A DNA stretch of 32,727 nucleotides from Microcoleus sp. MP8IB2.171 (GTDB lineage: Bacteria; Cyanobacteriota; Cyanobacteriia; Cyanobacteriales; Microcoleaceae), in assembly GCA_030248405.1 (NCBI GenBank), contig JARCMA010000261.1, forward strand, positions 1 to 32,727. Reading direction: 5' to 3'. The notes beneath the pieces are model-generated. The model worked only from the letters and a program-made list of their open reading frames with translations, made no database searches and was not told the DNA's origin. Each line of letters begins with the position of its first letter. Position 1 is the stretch's first letter. The position numbers were made by a program, and so were the translations under genes. Shown here piece after piece: positions 1 through 6,999 of the stretch.

Positions 1-162
1 GTAGCGAAACAGTATCGGATTACTCAAATTGTGATCGGTGAAAGCCAGCAATCCCGCTGGAATTTGCTGCTGCGGGGCTCTTTGACTCAACAGTTAGTGC
101 GATCGCTCAAAAACGTAGATTTGCACATCATCGCTACCGAAAAAAGTGGGGTTCCTAATTAG
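1..162 (+). CDS. KdpD-like / universal stress domain protein, C-terminal end (partial)
   Basis: The window opens inside a gene; the last 53 residues are visible and end at TAG. The stretch ITQIVIGESQQSRWNLLLRG, followed by a Leu/Val-rich helix and DLHIIATEK, resembles the end of the universal-stress-like domain that follows the N-terminal KdpD domain. In many cyanobacteria KdpD is a short protein made only of these N-terminal domains, without the kinase part, and this protein ends just after the domain, which fits that form. The known role would be regulation of potassium uptake or turgor. The start and most of the gene lie outside the window, so the assignment rests on about 50 residues. A heptamer repeat array starts right at the stop codon. 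Confidence 0.6.
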   Translation, partial: VAKQYRITQIVIGESQQSRWNLLLRGSLTQQLVRSLKNVDLHIIATEKSGVPN

Positions 163-212
163 TCAGTTGACAGTTGACAGTTGACAGTTGACAGTTGTCA
201 GTTGGTAGTTGT
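161..212. repeat. Heptamer tandem array (TTGACAG)n
   Basis: Four clean and two degenerate copies of a 7-base unit (TTGACAG) start directly at the stop codon of the first gene. The same unit recurs at 13574-13616 (reverse complement), 19086-19178 and 31001-31035. This matches the short tandemly repeated repetitive (STRR) sequences known from filamentous cyanobacteria. Confidence 0.85.
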
Positions 213-273
213 ATAAGTAAGTCCACCTAATTAAACGTAAAATACAGATCGCTCTCCAGCTTGCTGTGTATAT

Positions 274-317
274 CTTCTCCCTTCTTCCTTCTTCCTTCTT
301 CCTTCTTCCTTCTTCTT
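274..317. repeat. Heptamer tandem array (CTTCTTC)n
   Basis: A pyrimidine-only array of period 7 (unit CTTCTTC, about five to six copies). It lies in front of the antiporter gene and is readable in the antiporter frame as a Ser/Phe/Leu-rich peptide, which makes the open reading frame look longer than the gene. A shorter degenerate relative occurs near 9915-9935. Confidence 0.8.
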
Positions 318-425
318 AACAACTGTAACTTTCGGAGGATAGCAGACTCTAGCTGGTGGCGGATGCGCCAGAAGCTTTTACCTGTCAAGATCGCACTTGT
401 TAACCAGCTCAAAAGTGCGATCGCT

Positions 426-1664
426 ATGGTGGATATTTACATTCTCGACTTGCTAGCAATTGGCATCCTCCTGCTGACAGTCACCTTGGGTTCGGGATGG
501 ATTTCGCGATTGCCACTGTCTTATGCCTTAATTTATCTAATTGTCGGTATCGGATTGGGGCCCTACGGTGTCAACCTAATTCAATTGCGGCCCGAAGCTC
601 AATTTTTAGAAAGACTTACAGAATTTGTAGTGATTGTTTCTCTATTCAGTTGCGGCTTAAAAATGAACCGCCCGCTGCAATTTTGGGCCTGGAATTCCAC
701 AGCGCGACTGATAGGTTTTTTAATGCCTATTTCGATTTTTGGGGTGGCCGCAGTCGGTCATTGGTTTGTGAAATTAGATTGGGGCCCAGCAATTTTATTG
801 GGAGCAATTCTCGCACCCACCGATCCAGTTTTAGCCTCAGAAGTTCAGTTAGCTGATATTCACGATCGCGATGAATTGCGTTTTGGTTTAACATCGGAAG
901 GCGGTTTGAACGATGCTTTAGCTTTTCCCTTTGTTTATTTCGGCATTTATGCGCTAAAAGATAACCACTGGCCGAACTGGTTTTCGCAGTGGGTAGTAGT
1001 TGACTTGATTTGGGCGATCGCAGCAGGTATCGTTATGGGTATTTTAGTAGCTAAAGCCGTCACCTGGATCGATCGCCAACTCCAACGCTACCGACCAGCC
1101 GATGAATTAATGGAAGATTTCATCGCCCTCAGCACAATTCTGCTCACCTATTCCCTCACAGAAGTAGTCAACGGCTACGGATTTCTGGCAGTTTTTGTAG
1201 CAGGAATTGTGGTGCAGCGGAGTTACCGCGATCCAGAAAAACCACTTTCCCAACTGCACTTTACCGAGCGCATAGAAAAGTTAATGGAAGTAGGAACAAT
1301 TTTAATATTGGGTTCCCTGTTGCGCCTAGAAGCTTTGGTGGCACATGGCAGTTACGCCCTCTTAATAGCTGGATTGTTAATCTTTTTCATCCGGCCTGTG
1401 GGAACTTGGATCAGTACGATCGGCAGTCGATTGCATCCCGCCAGCCGCTTGCTGTGCGGTTGGTTTGGCATTCGTGGCGTGGGTTCAATCTATTATCTTA
1501 CCTATGCTTTCGGTCACGGATTGAAAGGCGAAATCGGCGAAAAAATTGCCTGGATTACTTTTACAACTATCGTAATTTCTGTGATTTTGCACGGCATTAG
1601 CGCCACCCCGTTAATGAACTGGTATGAGCGCCGAATTAAACCAAAAGTCCCAGATTTAATTTAA
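426..1664 (+). CDS. Na+/H+ (cation:proton) antiporter, CPA1/NhaP type
   Basis: A 412-residue integral membrane protein with about 12 hydrophobic segments over its whole length. The hallmark is the segment with APTDPVLAS, which matches the cation-binding Asp-containing motif of NhaP/CPA1 exchangers, followed by SEGGLNDALAFPFV, also typical of the family. The known role is exchange of Na+ (or K+) for protons across the plasma membrane for pH and salt balance. The frame stays open upstream to an ATG at 261, but those codons run through a CTTCTTC array and give low-complexity sequence. The ATG at 426 gives the usual antiporter N-terminus, MVDIYILDLLAIGILLL, and the usual length; an ATG at 363 is an alternative. 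It converges on the methyltransferase gene across a hairpin. Specific ion preference cannot be read from sequence. Confidence 0.85.
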   Translation: MVDIYILDLLAIGILLLTVTLGSGWISRLPLSYALIYLIVGIGLGPYGVNLIQLRPEAQFLERLTEFVVIVSLFSCGLKMNRPLQFWAWNSTARLIGFLMPISIFGVAAVGHWFVKLDWGPAILLGAILAPTDPVLASEVQLADIHDRDELRFGLTSEGGLNDALAFPFVYFGIYALKDNHWPNWFSQWVVVDLIWAIAAGIVMGILVAKAVTWIDRQLQRYRPADELMEDFIALSTILLTYSLTEVVNGYGFLAVFVAGIVVQRSYRDPEKPLSQLHFTERIEKLMEVGTILILGSLLRLEALVAHGSYALLIAGLLIFFIRPVGTWISTIGSRLHPASRLLCGWFGIRGVGSIYYLTYAFGHGLKGEIGEKIAWITFTTIVISVILHGISATPLMNWYERRIKPKVPDLI

Positions 1665-1702
1665 TTTAGCCACGCATCCTATACAGATTGTATGTGATTT
1701 TT

Positions 1703-1731
1703 GTAAGGACACGGCACTGCTGTGTCCTTAC
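1703..1731. terminator. Hairpin between convergent genes, likely bidirectional terminator
   Basis: Perfect 10-bp inverted repeat, GTAAGGACAC at 1703-1712 and GTGTCCTTAC at 1722-1731, with a 9-base loop. It lies between the stop of the antiporter (plus) and the stop of the methyltransferase (minus). There is no strong T-run on either side, so the terminator role is inference from position. Confidence 0.5.
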
Positions 1732-1743
1732 CCATACTTACCG

Positions 1744-2379
1744 CTAAACAGGTTTCACCCCAATTAATAAAGCGAGTTCCCGCCACTTCCAATAACCATC
1801 TACCTCACCAAAACCAATTTCTCTAAACCAGCGCAGTTGCGTTTCCACATCCAGCAATTTATTAGACGGATCGTCGGGTGAATCGCTAATACCCAGCGCC
1901 ACTCGAAACTTCTCGTGTAAAGCCGGAGTTGCGGACGCTACGTGTTCCAAATTGCAAAAAATGCCTCCGGGCTCCAAGAGCTCGAAAATCTCGGCGTAGA
2001 GGGAACGTTTGCGATCGTCCTTTACGTGATGAATCGCAAAACTAGAAACGATCGCATCAAACTTGCCCAAATCCGGTAGCGGTTCGTCAAAATTGTGCTC
2101 GATTACCGTGACATTCTTGTCATCAGCAAAGCGAGTTCTGGCTTTTTCCAGCATTGTCGGCGAAAAATCGATCGCCACACACTCAACATTCGGGCGATCG
2201 CACTTAAGCAAACCCAACAACCGCCCATCACCCGTACCCACATCCAGAATACGGCGCACAGTTTTCGGCACCTCCTCCAACAAAACCGCCTCACCCTCAG
2301 TGCGGTGAGGAATACCATCAGCCTTAGCAAGATACCACAAAGCGTGTTCCGCCGAACTCCAAAGATTGACTTGACTCAT
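1744..2379 (-). CDS. Class I SAM-dependent methyltransferase
   Basis: A 211-residue soluble protein. Motif I, ILDVGTGDGRLLGLL (about residues 44-58), is the S-adenosylmethionine-binding glycine loop; VECVAIDFSPTMLEKAR follows as the acidic motif that holds the ribose; FDAIVSSFAIHHV and LLEPGGIFCNLEHV match motifs post-II and III of class I methyltransferases. The substrate cannot be told from sequence. The gene lies 6 bases downstream of the cupin gene on the same strand, so the two are very likely co-transcribed. The start region (2361-2394) is repeated upstream of the cupin gene at 2866-2899, which suggests that the cupin gene was placed between a promoter/start region and this gene. Confidence 0.85.
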   Translation of the reverse strand: MSQVNLWSSAEHALWYLAKADGIPHRTEGEAVLLEEVPKTVRRILDVGTGDGRLLGLLKCDRPNVECVAIDFSPTMLEKARTRFADDKNVTVIEHNFDEPLPDLGKFDAIVSSFAIHHVKDDRKRSLYAEIFELLEPGGIFCNLEHVASATPALHEKFRVALGISDSPDDPSNKLLDVETQLRWFREIGFGEVDGYWKWRELALLIGVKPV

Positions 2380-2385
2380 AAACTT

Positions 2386-2847
2386 TCAACCCTCATAAAT
2401 TTCGCCATTTTTGTGAGTAAAAATCCAACCATTGCCGCTAGCTTCGGCAATTAGATCGTCATCGGGATAATTCGCTGAATCACCAGGAGTGCGATCGCCA
2501 ATTTCCAGATAAACAACATCAGCATTCGAGCGGTTAACCAAATGATGCCCATCAGCATCACCAGCCCGAAAACCCGCCGCCATACCCGGTTGCAGCACTT
2601 CCTCACCCGCATTAGAAATCAGAGTAATCTCCCCTTCCAGAACATAGACTAACTCATCTTGACGAGAGTGCCAATGTCGGAGAGCAGAACAACTTCCCGG
2701 CGCCAGCCTCACCAAATTTACCCCAAAATTCAGCAATCCGGTGGCATCACCCAAGCGTTTTCTAGCTCTTCCCGCAACTGCAGATTTGAATTGTTCAGGA
2801 TAATTTGAGCCTGTACTTTCCGGGACATTTTCAGGATTGACAATCAT
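2386..2847 (-). CDS. Cupin-domain protein
   Basis: A 153-residue protein with one cupin fold. The first cupin motif appears as SALRHWHSRQDELVYVLEGE (about residues 55-75), with the two His and one Glu expected to bind a metal ion. The second is GHHLVNRSNADVVYLEIG (about 101-118), with a His in the usual place. The final part (PDDDLIAEA, then GWIFTHKNG) resembles cyanobacterial cupins annotated as sugar-binding or of unknown role. It is followed after 6 bases by the methyltransferase and is probably in one operon with it. Metal and substrate are unknown. Confidence 0.8.
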   Translation of the reverse strand: MIVNPENVPESTGSNYPEQFKSAVAGRARKRLGDATGLLNFGVNLVRLAPGSCSALRHWHSRQDELVYVLEGEITLISNAGEEVLQPGMAAGFRAGDADGHHLVNRSNADVVYLEIGDRTPGDSANYPDDDLIAEASGNGWIFTHKNGEIYEG

Positions 2848-2865
2848 ATAACTGTCCTAAATAAA

Positions 2866-2899
2866 AAAGATGGACTTGACTCATAAATTTTTAACTCTC
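2866..2899. repeat. 34-base direct repeat of the methyltransferase start region
   Basis: Bases 2866-2899 match 2361-2394 over 34 positions with 4 mismatches by my alignment. The copy at 2361-2394 holds the ribosome-binding area and first codons (MSQV) of the methyltransferase. The second copy sits just upstream of the cupin gene and on the minus strand starts the same MSQV reading, which then runs to a stop after about 17 codons. The cupin gene lies exactly between the two copies. Confidence 0.7.
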
Positions 2900-2978
2900 C
2901 AACCTATCCTTACAAACTACTCAAGTCAGATATTACTTTCTTGGAGATTCCAATAGCTATTAATGCAATACCGGATAA

Positions 2979-3287
2979 TCACGGTACTGCATCGTCATAA
3001 TCTACTTTTCGGCGATAGCTTCGCAAATACCTCAAATTTTCTGCTATTTTCTTGCGAGTTCGATCAGGACTGATAGCGAATTGTTGCTGAACGTATCGGT
3101 GAGCTTCTCCTGTCTTTGGAATAGAAAGCCCTTCGCTATCCCGTAAATAGTTTCGCGCTTTAATGAAAGCTGCATAGTAGGCTCTACTGATAGCAGCACG
3201 CAATTTGGCTTCTTGATTTGCAGGTGCAGTTGCTTTACCTGCAAGTTCTCTAGCTAAATTAAGATATTCTAACCATTCAAAAGTCAT
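2979..3287 (-). CDS. HEPN-domain (UPF0332-like) protein, copy 1
   Basis: A 102-residue helical protein. AISRAYYAAFIKARNYL (about 32-48) is the conserved helix of the HEPN/UPF0332 superfamily, and YRRKVDYDD near the end (91-99) corresponds to its C-terminal signature; the His of the classical RX4-6H nuclease motif is replaced here (R93-K-V-D96-Y97). HEPN proteins are often the toxin half of toxin-antitoxin pairs, acting on RNA, but the changed motif leaves activity open. The start ATG overlaps the stop of the upstream RHH-like gene by 11 bases, so the pair is translationally coupled. A paralogue lies at 3967-4305. The gene is the last of a minus-strand group. Confidence 0.7.
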   Translation of the reverse strand: MTFEWLEYLNLARELAGKATAPANQEAKLRAAISRAYYAAFIKARNYLRDSEGLSIPKTGEAHRYVQQQFAISPDRTRKKIAENLRYLRSYRRKVDYDDAVP

Positions 3288-3768
3288 CGGGATATTCTAA
3301 GATAGGACAAAGTGGCTGTCGTATTTTATCTGATAGATTTAACCACCAATCATCTTGAAATTGATTAAGTTTTTCAACTGATTCATCTGGATTTAGGTTC
3401 ATGCAAATGGCTAATTCTAACATAGCATCATCGACAGTTTCTGGGTCAGTCACCAATTCAAGAAATAACTCAGCATCAGGGAAGTAATGGCAAATTTTGT
3501 CTGGTGCTTCCAGCAATATGGGAATCAAAAAATCATTTATTTCCAGAAACTCCAATATTTCAGTTTTTCCTCGCCAACTGTACAATTTTTCCAGGGATTC
3601 AAGATCGGCCAAAGAAACAGGATTCCGCTCGGTTAAGCTTTCGTGCAGCAGCATTAGGGCTAGGCTGTCAGCATCAACTCCACGGCGTTTCGCTTCTGCC
3701 AAAAGCTTTTCGCCGTCTTCATGGGACAGTTGGATGGTCAGGGTTTGAGAATTGCTCGCGGTTTTCAT
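3277..3768 (-). CDS. RHH/AbrB-like antitoxin candidate, copy 1 (intact)
   Basis: A 163-residue protein. The N-terminus (SNSQTLTIQLSHEDGEKLL, then AEAKRRGVDADSLALMLL) has the strand-helix-helix look of ribbon-helix-helix or similar small DNA-binding antitoxins common in cyanobacteria. The acidic C-terminal part (about 65-163), including LLEAPDKICHYFPD, is not a domain I recognise. I choose the ATG at 3768 rather than 3816 because the duplicated copy starts at the equivalent codon (MQTASNSQ) and similarity is strongest from there. It overlaps the HEPN gene by 11 bases. The paralogue at 4308-4798 is frameshifted. Antitoxin role is inference from gene order. Confidence 0.55.
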   Translation of the reverse strand: MKTASNSQTLTIQLSHEDGEKLLAEAKRRGVDADSLALMLLHESLTERNPVSLADLESLEKLYSWRGKTEILEFLEINDFLIPILLEAPDKICHYFPDAELFLELVTDPETVDDAMLELAICMNLNPDESVEKLNQFQDDWWLNLSDKIRQPLCPILEYPDDF

Positions 3769-3790
3769 GTAAATTGTATAACCTAACGAT
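3769..3790 (-). promoter_or_regulatory. Candidate -10 region of the intact antitoxin-HEPN pair
   Basis: On the minus strand TTATACAA (3774-3781) ends 5 bases before the ATG. The stretch TTAGRTTATACAAYTTAYATG-like (written with ambiguity codes) is conserved in the duplicated copy. A -10 box this close would give an mRNA starting at or next to the start codon (leaderless). No clear -35 box is visible. Confidence 0.3.
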
Positions 3791-3966
3791 TTTTTTCCGA
3801 AATGGTAGCTCCCCACGTTTCGAGAGCCGCCGCCTTGATAAAGCAGGCTAATCTTAATTTTACACCCGCTGAAATTAAGAAAATAATTGTCGGAACAGTG
3901 ACTAGATCAGGCTTAAAATTTGACTGTTTATAGGTTGCTTAACTGAGAGATTACCCGCTGCGCTCG

Positions 3967-4305
3967 CTAGACTGCTATTTTGCTAATCTTGAACAGTTCT
4001 GGTACACTATTGTTATAATCTGCTTCGTTTCGATCCCTTCTCAACTTTTCCAAGTTCCTCCCTATATTTTGACACTCGGCTTCAGAACTCTGTTTGAACT
4101 GCTGCACAACATACTTCTGAGCATCTGCCGTTTTCGGAATAGAATGCCCTTCTGTTTCCTGCAAGTAATTTCTAGCACTGATAAAAGCTGCATAATATGC
4201 CCGACTGATAGCCGATCGCATTTTTGCTTCTTGATTTGCAGGAGGAGTCGGTTGACCGAGAAATTCTTTTGCTAGATTCAGGTACTGCGACCAGTCAAAA
4301 GTCAT
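3967..4305 (-). CDS. HEPN-domain (UPF0332-like) protein, copy 2
   Basis: A 112-residue paralogue of the HEPN protein at 2979-3287: both share MTF-W--YLNLA, AISRAYYAAFI-ARNYL, SIPKT and the closing ADY/VDY motif. Here the motif reads RNEADYNN (R92 to D96-Y97), the form usual for UPF0332 proteins. It carries about 10 extra C-terminal residues (ELFKISKIAV). I choose the ATG at 4305; an upstream ATG at 4323 lies inside the preceding gene. It starts 2 bases after the stop of the frameshifted antitoxin copy. If the HEPN protein is toxic, its survival beside a broken partner implies control in trans by the intact copy or inactivity; this is inference. Confidence 0.65.
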   Translation of the reverse strand: MTFDWSQYLNLAKEFLGQPTPPANQEAKMRSAISRAYYAAFISARNYLQETEGHSIPKTADAQKYVVQQFKQSSEAECQNIGRNLEKLRRDRNEADYNNSVPELFKISKIAV

Positions 4306-4307
4306 TA

Positions 4308-4798
4308 TTAGCGCACGCCACAACTAAAAACTCGCCGCACCTCATACGGCAGAGGTAAATACCAATCCTCTGACAATTTTTCTTCTTTGTCAAGTGCCTC
4401 GTCTATGATTTCATCGGCGTCACCATCAATAATAATAATATCCAGAAATAGCTGCGCGGAGTTAATAAATTTAGAGTCTGCCTCAACTTCAAGGCACAAC
4501 TTTTTACCGGGGAAGTAATTGAAAATTTTGTCTGGTGCTTCCAGCAATACGGGCATCAAAAAATGATATTTTTCCAGAAACTGTAATATTTCTGTTTTTC
4601 CCGGAAGCTGTACAATTTTTCCAGAGATTCAATATCGGCACCAGCAACAGGCTTTAGCTCAGTTAAGCTTTCATGCAGCAATATTTCAGCTAGGCTGTGG
4701 GCATCAAGTTGACGACGTTTCGCTTCTGCTAAAAGCCTTTCGCTGTCTTCAGGAGACAGTTGGATTGTCAGGGTTTGAGAATTGCTCGCGGTTTGCAT
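4308..4798 (-). pseudogene. RHH/AbrB-like antitoxin candidate, copy 2, broken by a -1 frameshift
   Basis: Two adjacent minus-strand frames (4556-4798, 80 residues; 4308-4559, 83 residues) together match the intact 163-residue paralogue. Between the shared GTTTTT and CTGTAC blocks (plus strand) the intact copy has 9 bases (around 3566-3578) and this copy 8 (around 4599-4606). Putting one base back restores SFRGKTEILQFLEKYHFLMP running on into VLLEAPDKIF, colinear with the paralogue, and the restored length would be 492 bases, exactly that of the intact gene. As it stands, the N-terminal binding part is made with a short foreign tail. Natural decay, a sequencing error or programmed frameshifting (there is an A5 run, TTTTT on the plus strand, at the site) are all possible. 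Confidence 0.75.
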
Positions 4799-4820
4799 AT
4801 AAGTTGTATAATCTAAGGTT
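4799..4820 (-). promoter_or_regulatory. Candidate -10 region of the frameshifted module copy
   Basis: The minus strand carries TTATACAA (4804-4811) at the same short distance from the ATG at 4798 as in the intact module, with TTAG just upstream. Conservation between the two duplicates is the only evidence for function. Confidence 0.28.
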
Positions 4821-4844
4821 TGTTTTTCCTGTTTCCATTCTGCC

Positions 4845-5324
4845 TTATTCTAACGGTTTTAAAGTCGTGGAATTTTCCCGAATCGGTTTAATAAAACGGC
4901 TGTTAGCCCGCACAAAACAATTACCCTTATCCGTGGAAATCGGCAGCCAAGGCTTGCCCTGAGAATCAGAAATCATAATTTGATTAGCAAGATTTCCCGT
5001 CACCGCTTGCAACCGTTCTCCCCGCAAAAAAGTAGTCACCACAGGCCACTGCGAAACATTGTGTTTATTCCTTTCAAATAACTCATAGGGCGCATTAAGA
5101 CCATCTACAGAGATCGATCGAAATCTGTGAGCCATCCGGCAATTTAACCCTTGAGAATCAGAGTCAACAACCATCCAATTTACCTGCCTGTTGCCCCGCT
5201 GTCTTGCAGGTGGCACCGGATAATCACCTTGCTTGTTAGCAACAGGTATTGCTGAGGCTAAATTAACCCCCATTCCTAAAATCTAAGCCACTGCCAGAGA
5301 GACAATTCTAATTTCTGTTTTCAT
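4845..5324 (-). pseudogene. Exported cyanobacterial protein of unknown function, signal peptide broken by TAG
   Basis: The open part (4845-5273) encodes 142 residues from an internal ATG. Reading further upstream in the same frame gives an ATG at 5324 and the codons MKTEIRIVSLAVA, then TAG at 5283-5285, then ILGMGVNLASA. Joined, this is a classic signal peptide with a charged start, hydrophobic core and ASA cleavage site, interrupted by one stop. TAG is one base from CAG (Gln) or TGG (Trp). The mature part has two or three Cys residues and short strands ending in GKPWLPIS and CFVRANSRFIKPI, which look like a small SH3-like cyanobacterial exported family; I do not know its function. Unless the stop is suppressed, the product would not be exported. 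Confidence 0.65.
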
Positions 5325-5472
5325 TGCTACCGACAATCCTTTAATTCGAGCTCATCACAATTTTATAGTACCTGCCACCTCCCCGGCACTTTCGCATCCC
5401 ACCTCCGACAGTTCCCGCAACCCATTAAGAATGTGTTATAAATATTGAGATTCATTAAGAAATATTGCTCAA

Positions 5473-6933
5473 ATGCTCCTTTCACCCTCTGGCGCCAGCA
5501 AACTCAAAGAATCTTTAAAAGAAAAAGTATTCTTCGGGAATGAGCCAACCCCCGAACTCATAGCCATCTTACTGATTTACTTCGTCCAAGGCATTCTTGG
5601 ACTAGCCCGCTTAGCTGTCAGCTTCTTTCTCAAAGACGAACTCGGCATGAGTCCGGCAGAAGTCTCGGCAATGCTGGGCGTCGTAGCCCTGCCTTGGATT
5701 ATCAAACCCGTGTTCGGCTTCATGTCGGACGGCTTGCCGATATTCGGCTACCGCAGACGCCCTTACATCGTCCTCTCCGGGCTGCTGGGAACGTCAGCAT
5801 GGGTGGGGCTCGCAACAATTGTACACACGCCGTTAGCCGCTACAGGGGCGATCGCCCTGAGTTCCCTCTCCCTCGCCGTCAGCGACGTAATCGCCGACTC
5901 CCTGGTAGTCGAAAGAGCCAGAAAAGAATCCGTTACCGACGCCGGTTCCCTGCAATCCTTGTCTTGGGGCGCTGCAGCCCTCGGCGGACTAATTACCGCC
6001 TACCTCAGCGGTTCCCTGCTGCAACACTTCAGCACCCACACAATATTTTTAATCACCGCATCTTTCCCGCTAATTGTATCAGCAACAGCTTGGTTAATTG
6101 CCGAAGAAAAAACCAACAAAAGAACAGACTTTGAAACAGTCAAAGACCAACTAAAAAAACTACGGCAAGCTGTTACCCAAAAAACAATTTGGCTGCCCAC
6201 CGCCTTTCTCTTCCTCTGGCAAGCCACCCCAAGCTCAGACTCCGCCTTCTTCTTTTTCACCACCAACGAATTAGGCTTTCAACCAGAATTTCTCGGTCGA
6301 GTGCGCCTCGTTACCAGCATTGCCGCCCTCGCCGGCATCTGGCTGTTTCAGCGCTTCCTCAAAACAGTTCCATTTCGAGTAATTTTTGGCTGGTCAACAG
6401 TCATTGCGACTGCTTTGGGCATGACTACTTTATTATTAGTAACTCATGCCAACCGAGCTTTAGGAATTGACGATCAATGGTTCAGCATCGGAGACAGCCT
6501 GATCCTGACAGTAATCGGACAAATTGCTTATATGCCGGTGCTCGTACTCTCCGCCAGATTGTGTCCCCCAGGCGTCGAAGCAACTTTATTTGCCGTGTTG
6601 ATGTCAGTCACCAACTTAGCAGGACTTATTTCCCACGAAGGCGGCGCACTTTTAACCCACTTGCTAGGAATTACCGATCGCAATTTCGATAACCTCTGGC
6701 TGCTAATTGTCATCACAAACCTCTCCACACTTCTGCCGCTACCGTTCTTAAATTGGCTGCCCGCCGACAGTACAGAAAGCGCCGATCCAAATTCTCAAAA
6801 GTCTCTTCCCGTATTAGAACCAGAAATGGGCAGTTCCAAACCAGGCGGACAGCATTTCATGCCCGAATACTTTCCCGACTTAGTACCGACAGTAAGGTCA
6901 CAAAGCCGCACCGCAGAAAACAAACTCAGCTAA
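5473..6933 (+). CDS. Folate-biopterin transporter family (BT1/FBT) membrane protein
   Basis: A 486-residue membrane protein with about 12 hydrophobic segments of major-facilitator type. Segments such as YFVQGILGLARLAVSFFLKD, KPVFGFMSDGLPIFGYRRRP (about 77-96) and AVSDVIADSLVVERAR (about 136-151) are hallmarks of the FBT family, whose cyanobacterial and plastid members transport folates or pterins. The C-terminal 50 residues are polar and not conserved in appearance. The ATG at 5473 follows an AT-rich leader; no strong Shine-Dalgarno sequence is seen. The carotenoid oxygenase gene follows after 66 bases on the same strand, so the two could be co-transcribed. The substrate is inferred from the family only. 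Confidence 0.85.
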   Translation: MLLSPSGASKLKESLKEKVFFGNEPTPELIAILLIYFVQGILGLARLAVSFFLKDELGMSPAEVSAMLGVVALPWIIKPVFGFMSDGLPIFGYRRRPYIVLSGLLGTSAWVGLATIVHTPLAATGAIALSSLSLAVSDVIADSLVVERARKESVTDAGSLQSLSWGAAALGGLITAYLSGSLLQHFSTHTIFLITASFPLIVSATAWLIAEEKTNKRTDFETVKDQLKKLRQAVTQKTIWLPTAFLFLWQATPSSDSAFFFFTTNELGFQPEFLGRVRLVTSIAALAGIWLFQRFLKTVPFRVIFGWSTVIATALGMTTLLLVTHANRALGIDDQWFSIGDSLILTVIGQIAYMPVLVLSARLCPPGVEATLFAVLMSVTNLAGLISHEGGALLTHLLGITDRNFDNLWLLIVITNLSTLLPLPFLNWLPADSTESADPNSQKSLPVLEPEMGSSKPGGQHFMPEYFPDLVPTVRSQSRTAENKLS

Positions 6934-6999
6934 TCCCAATTCATCTGCGTTTACCTGCGTTCATCAGCGGTTAAAAAATTCGCTCCCATACATTTACCA

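Noticed and set aside
261-425. N-terminal extension of the antiporter frame
   Set aside because: It translates a CTTCTTC array into low-complexity sequence; the protein starts normally at 426.
2830-2887. Mini frame MSQVHLFYLGQLY... upstream of the cupin gene
   Set aside because: It is a by-product of the direct repeat of the methyltransferase start and ends after about 17 codons.
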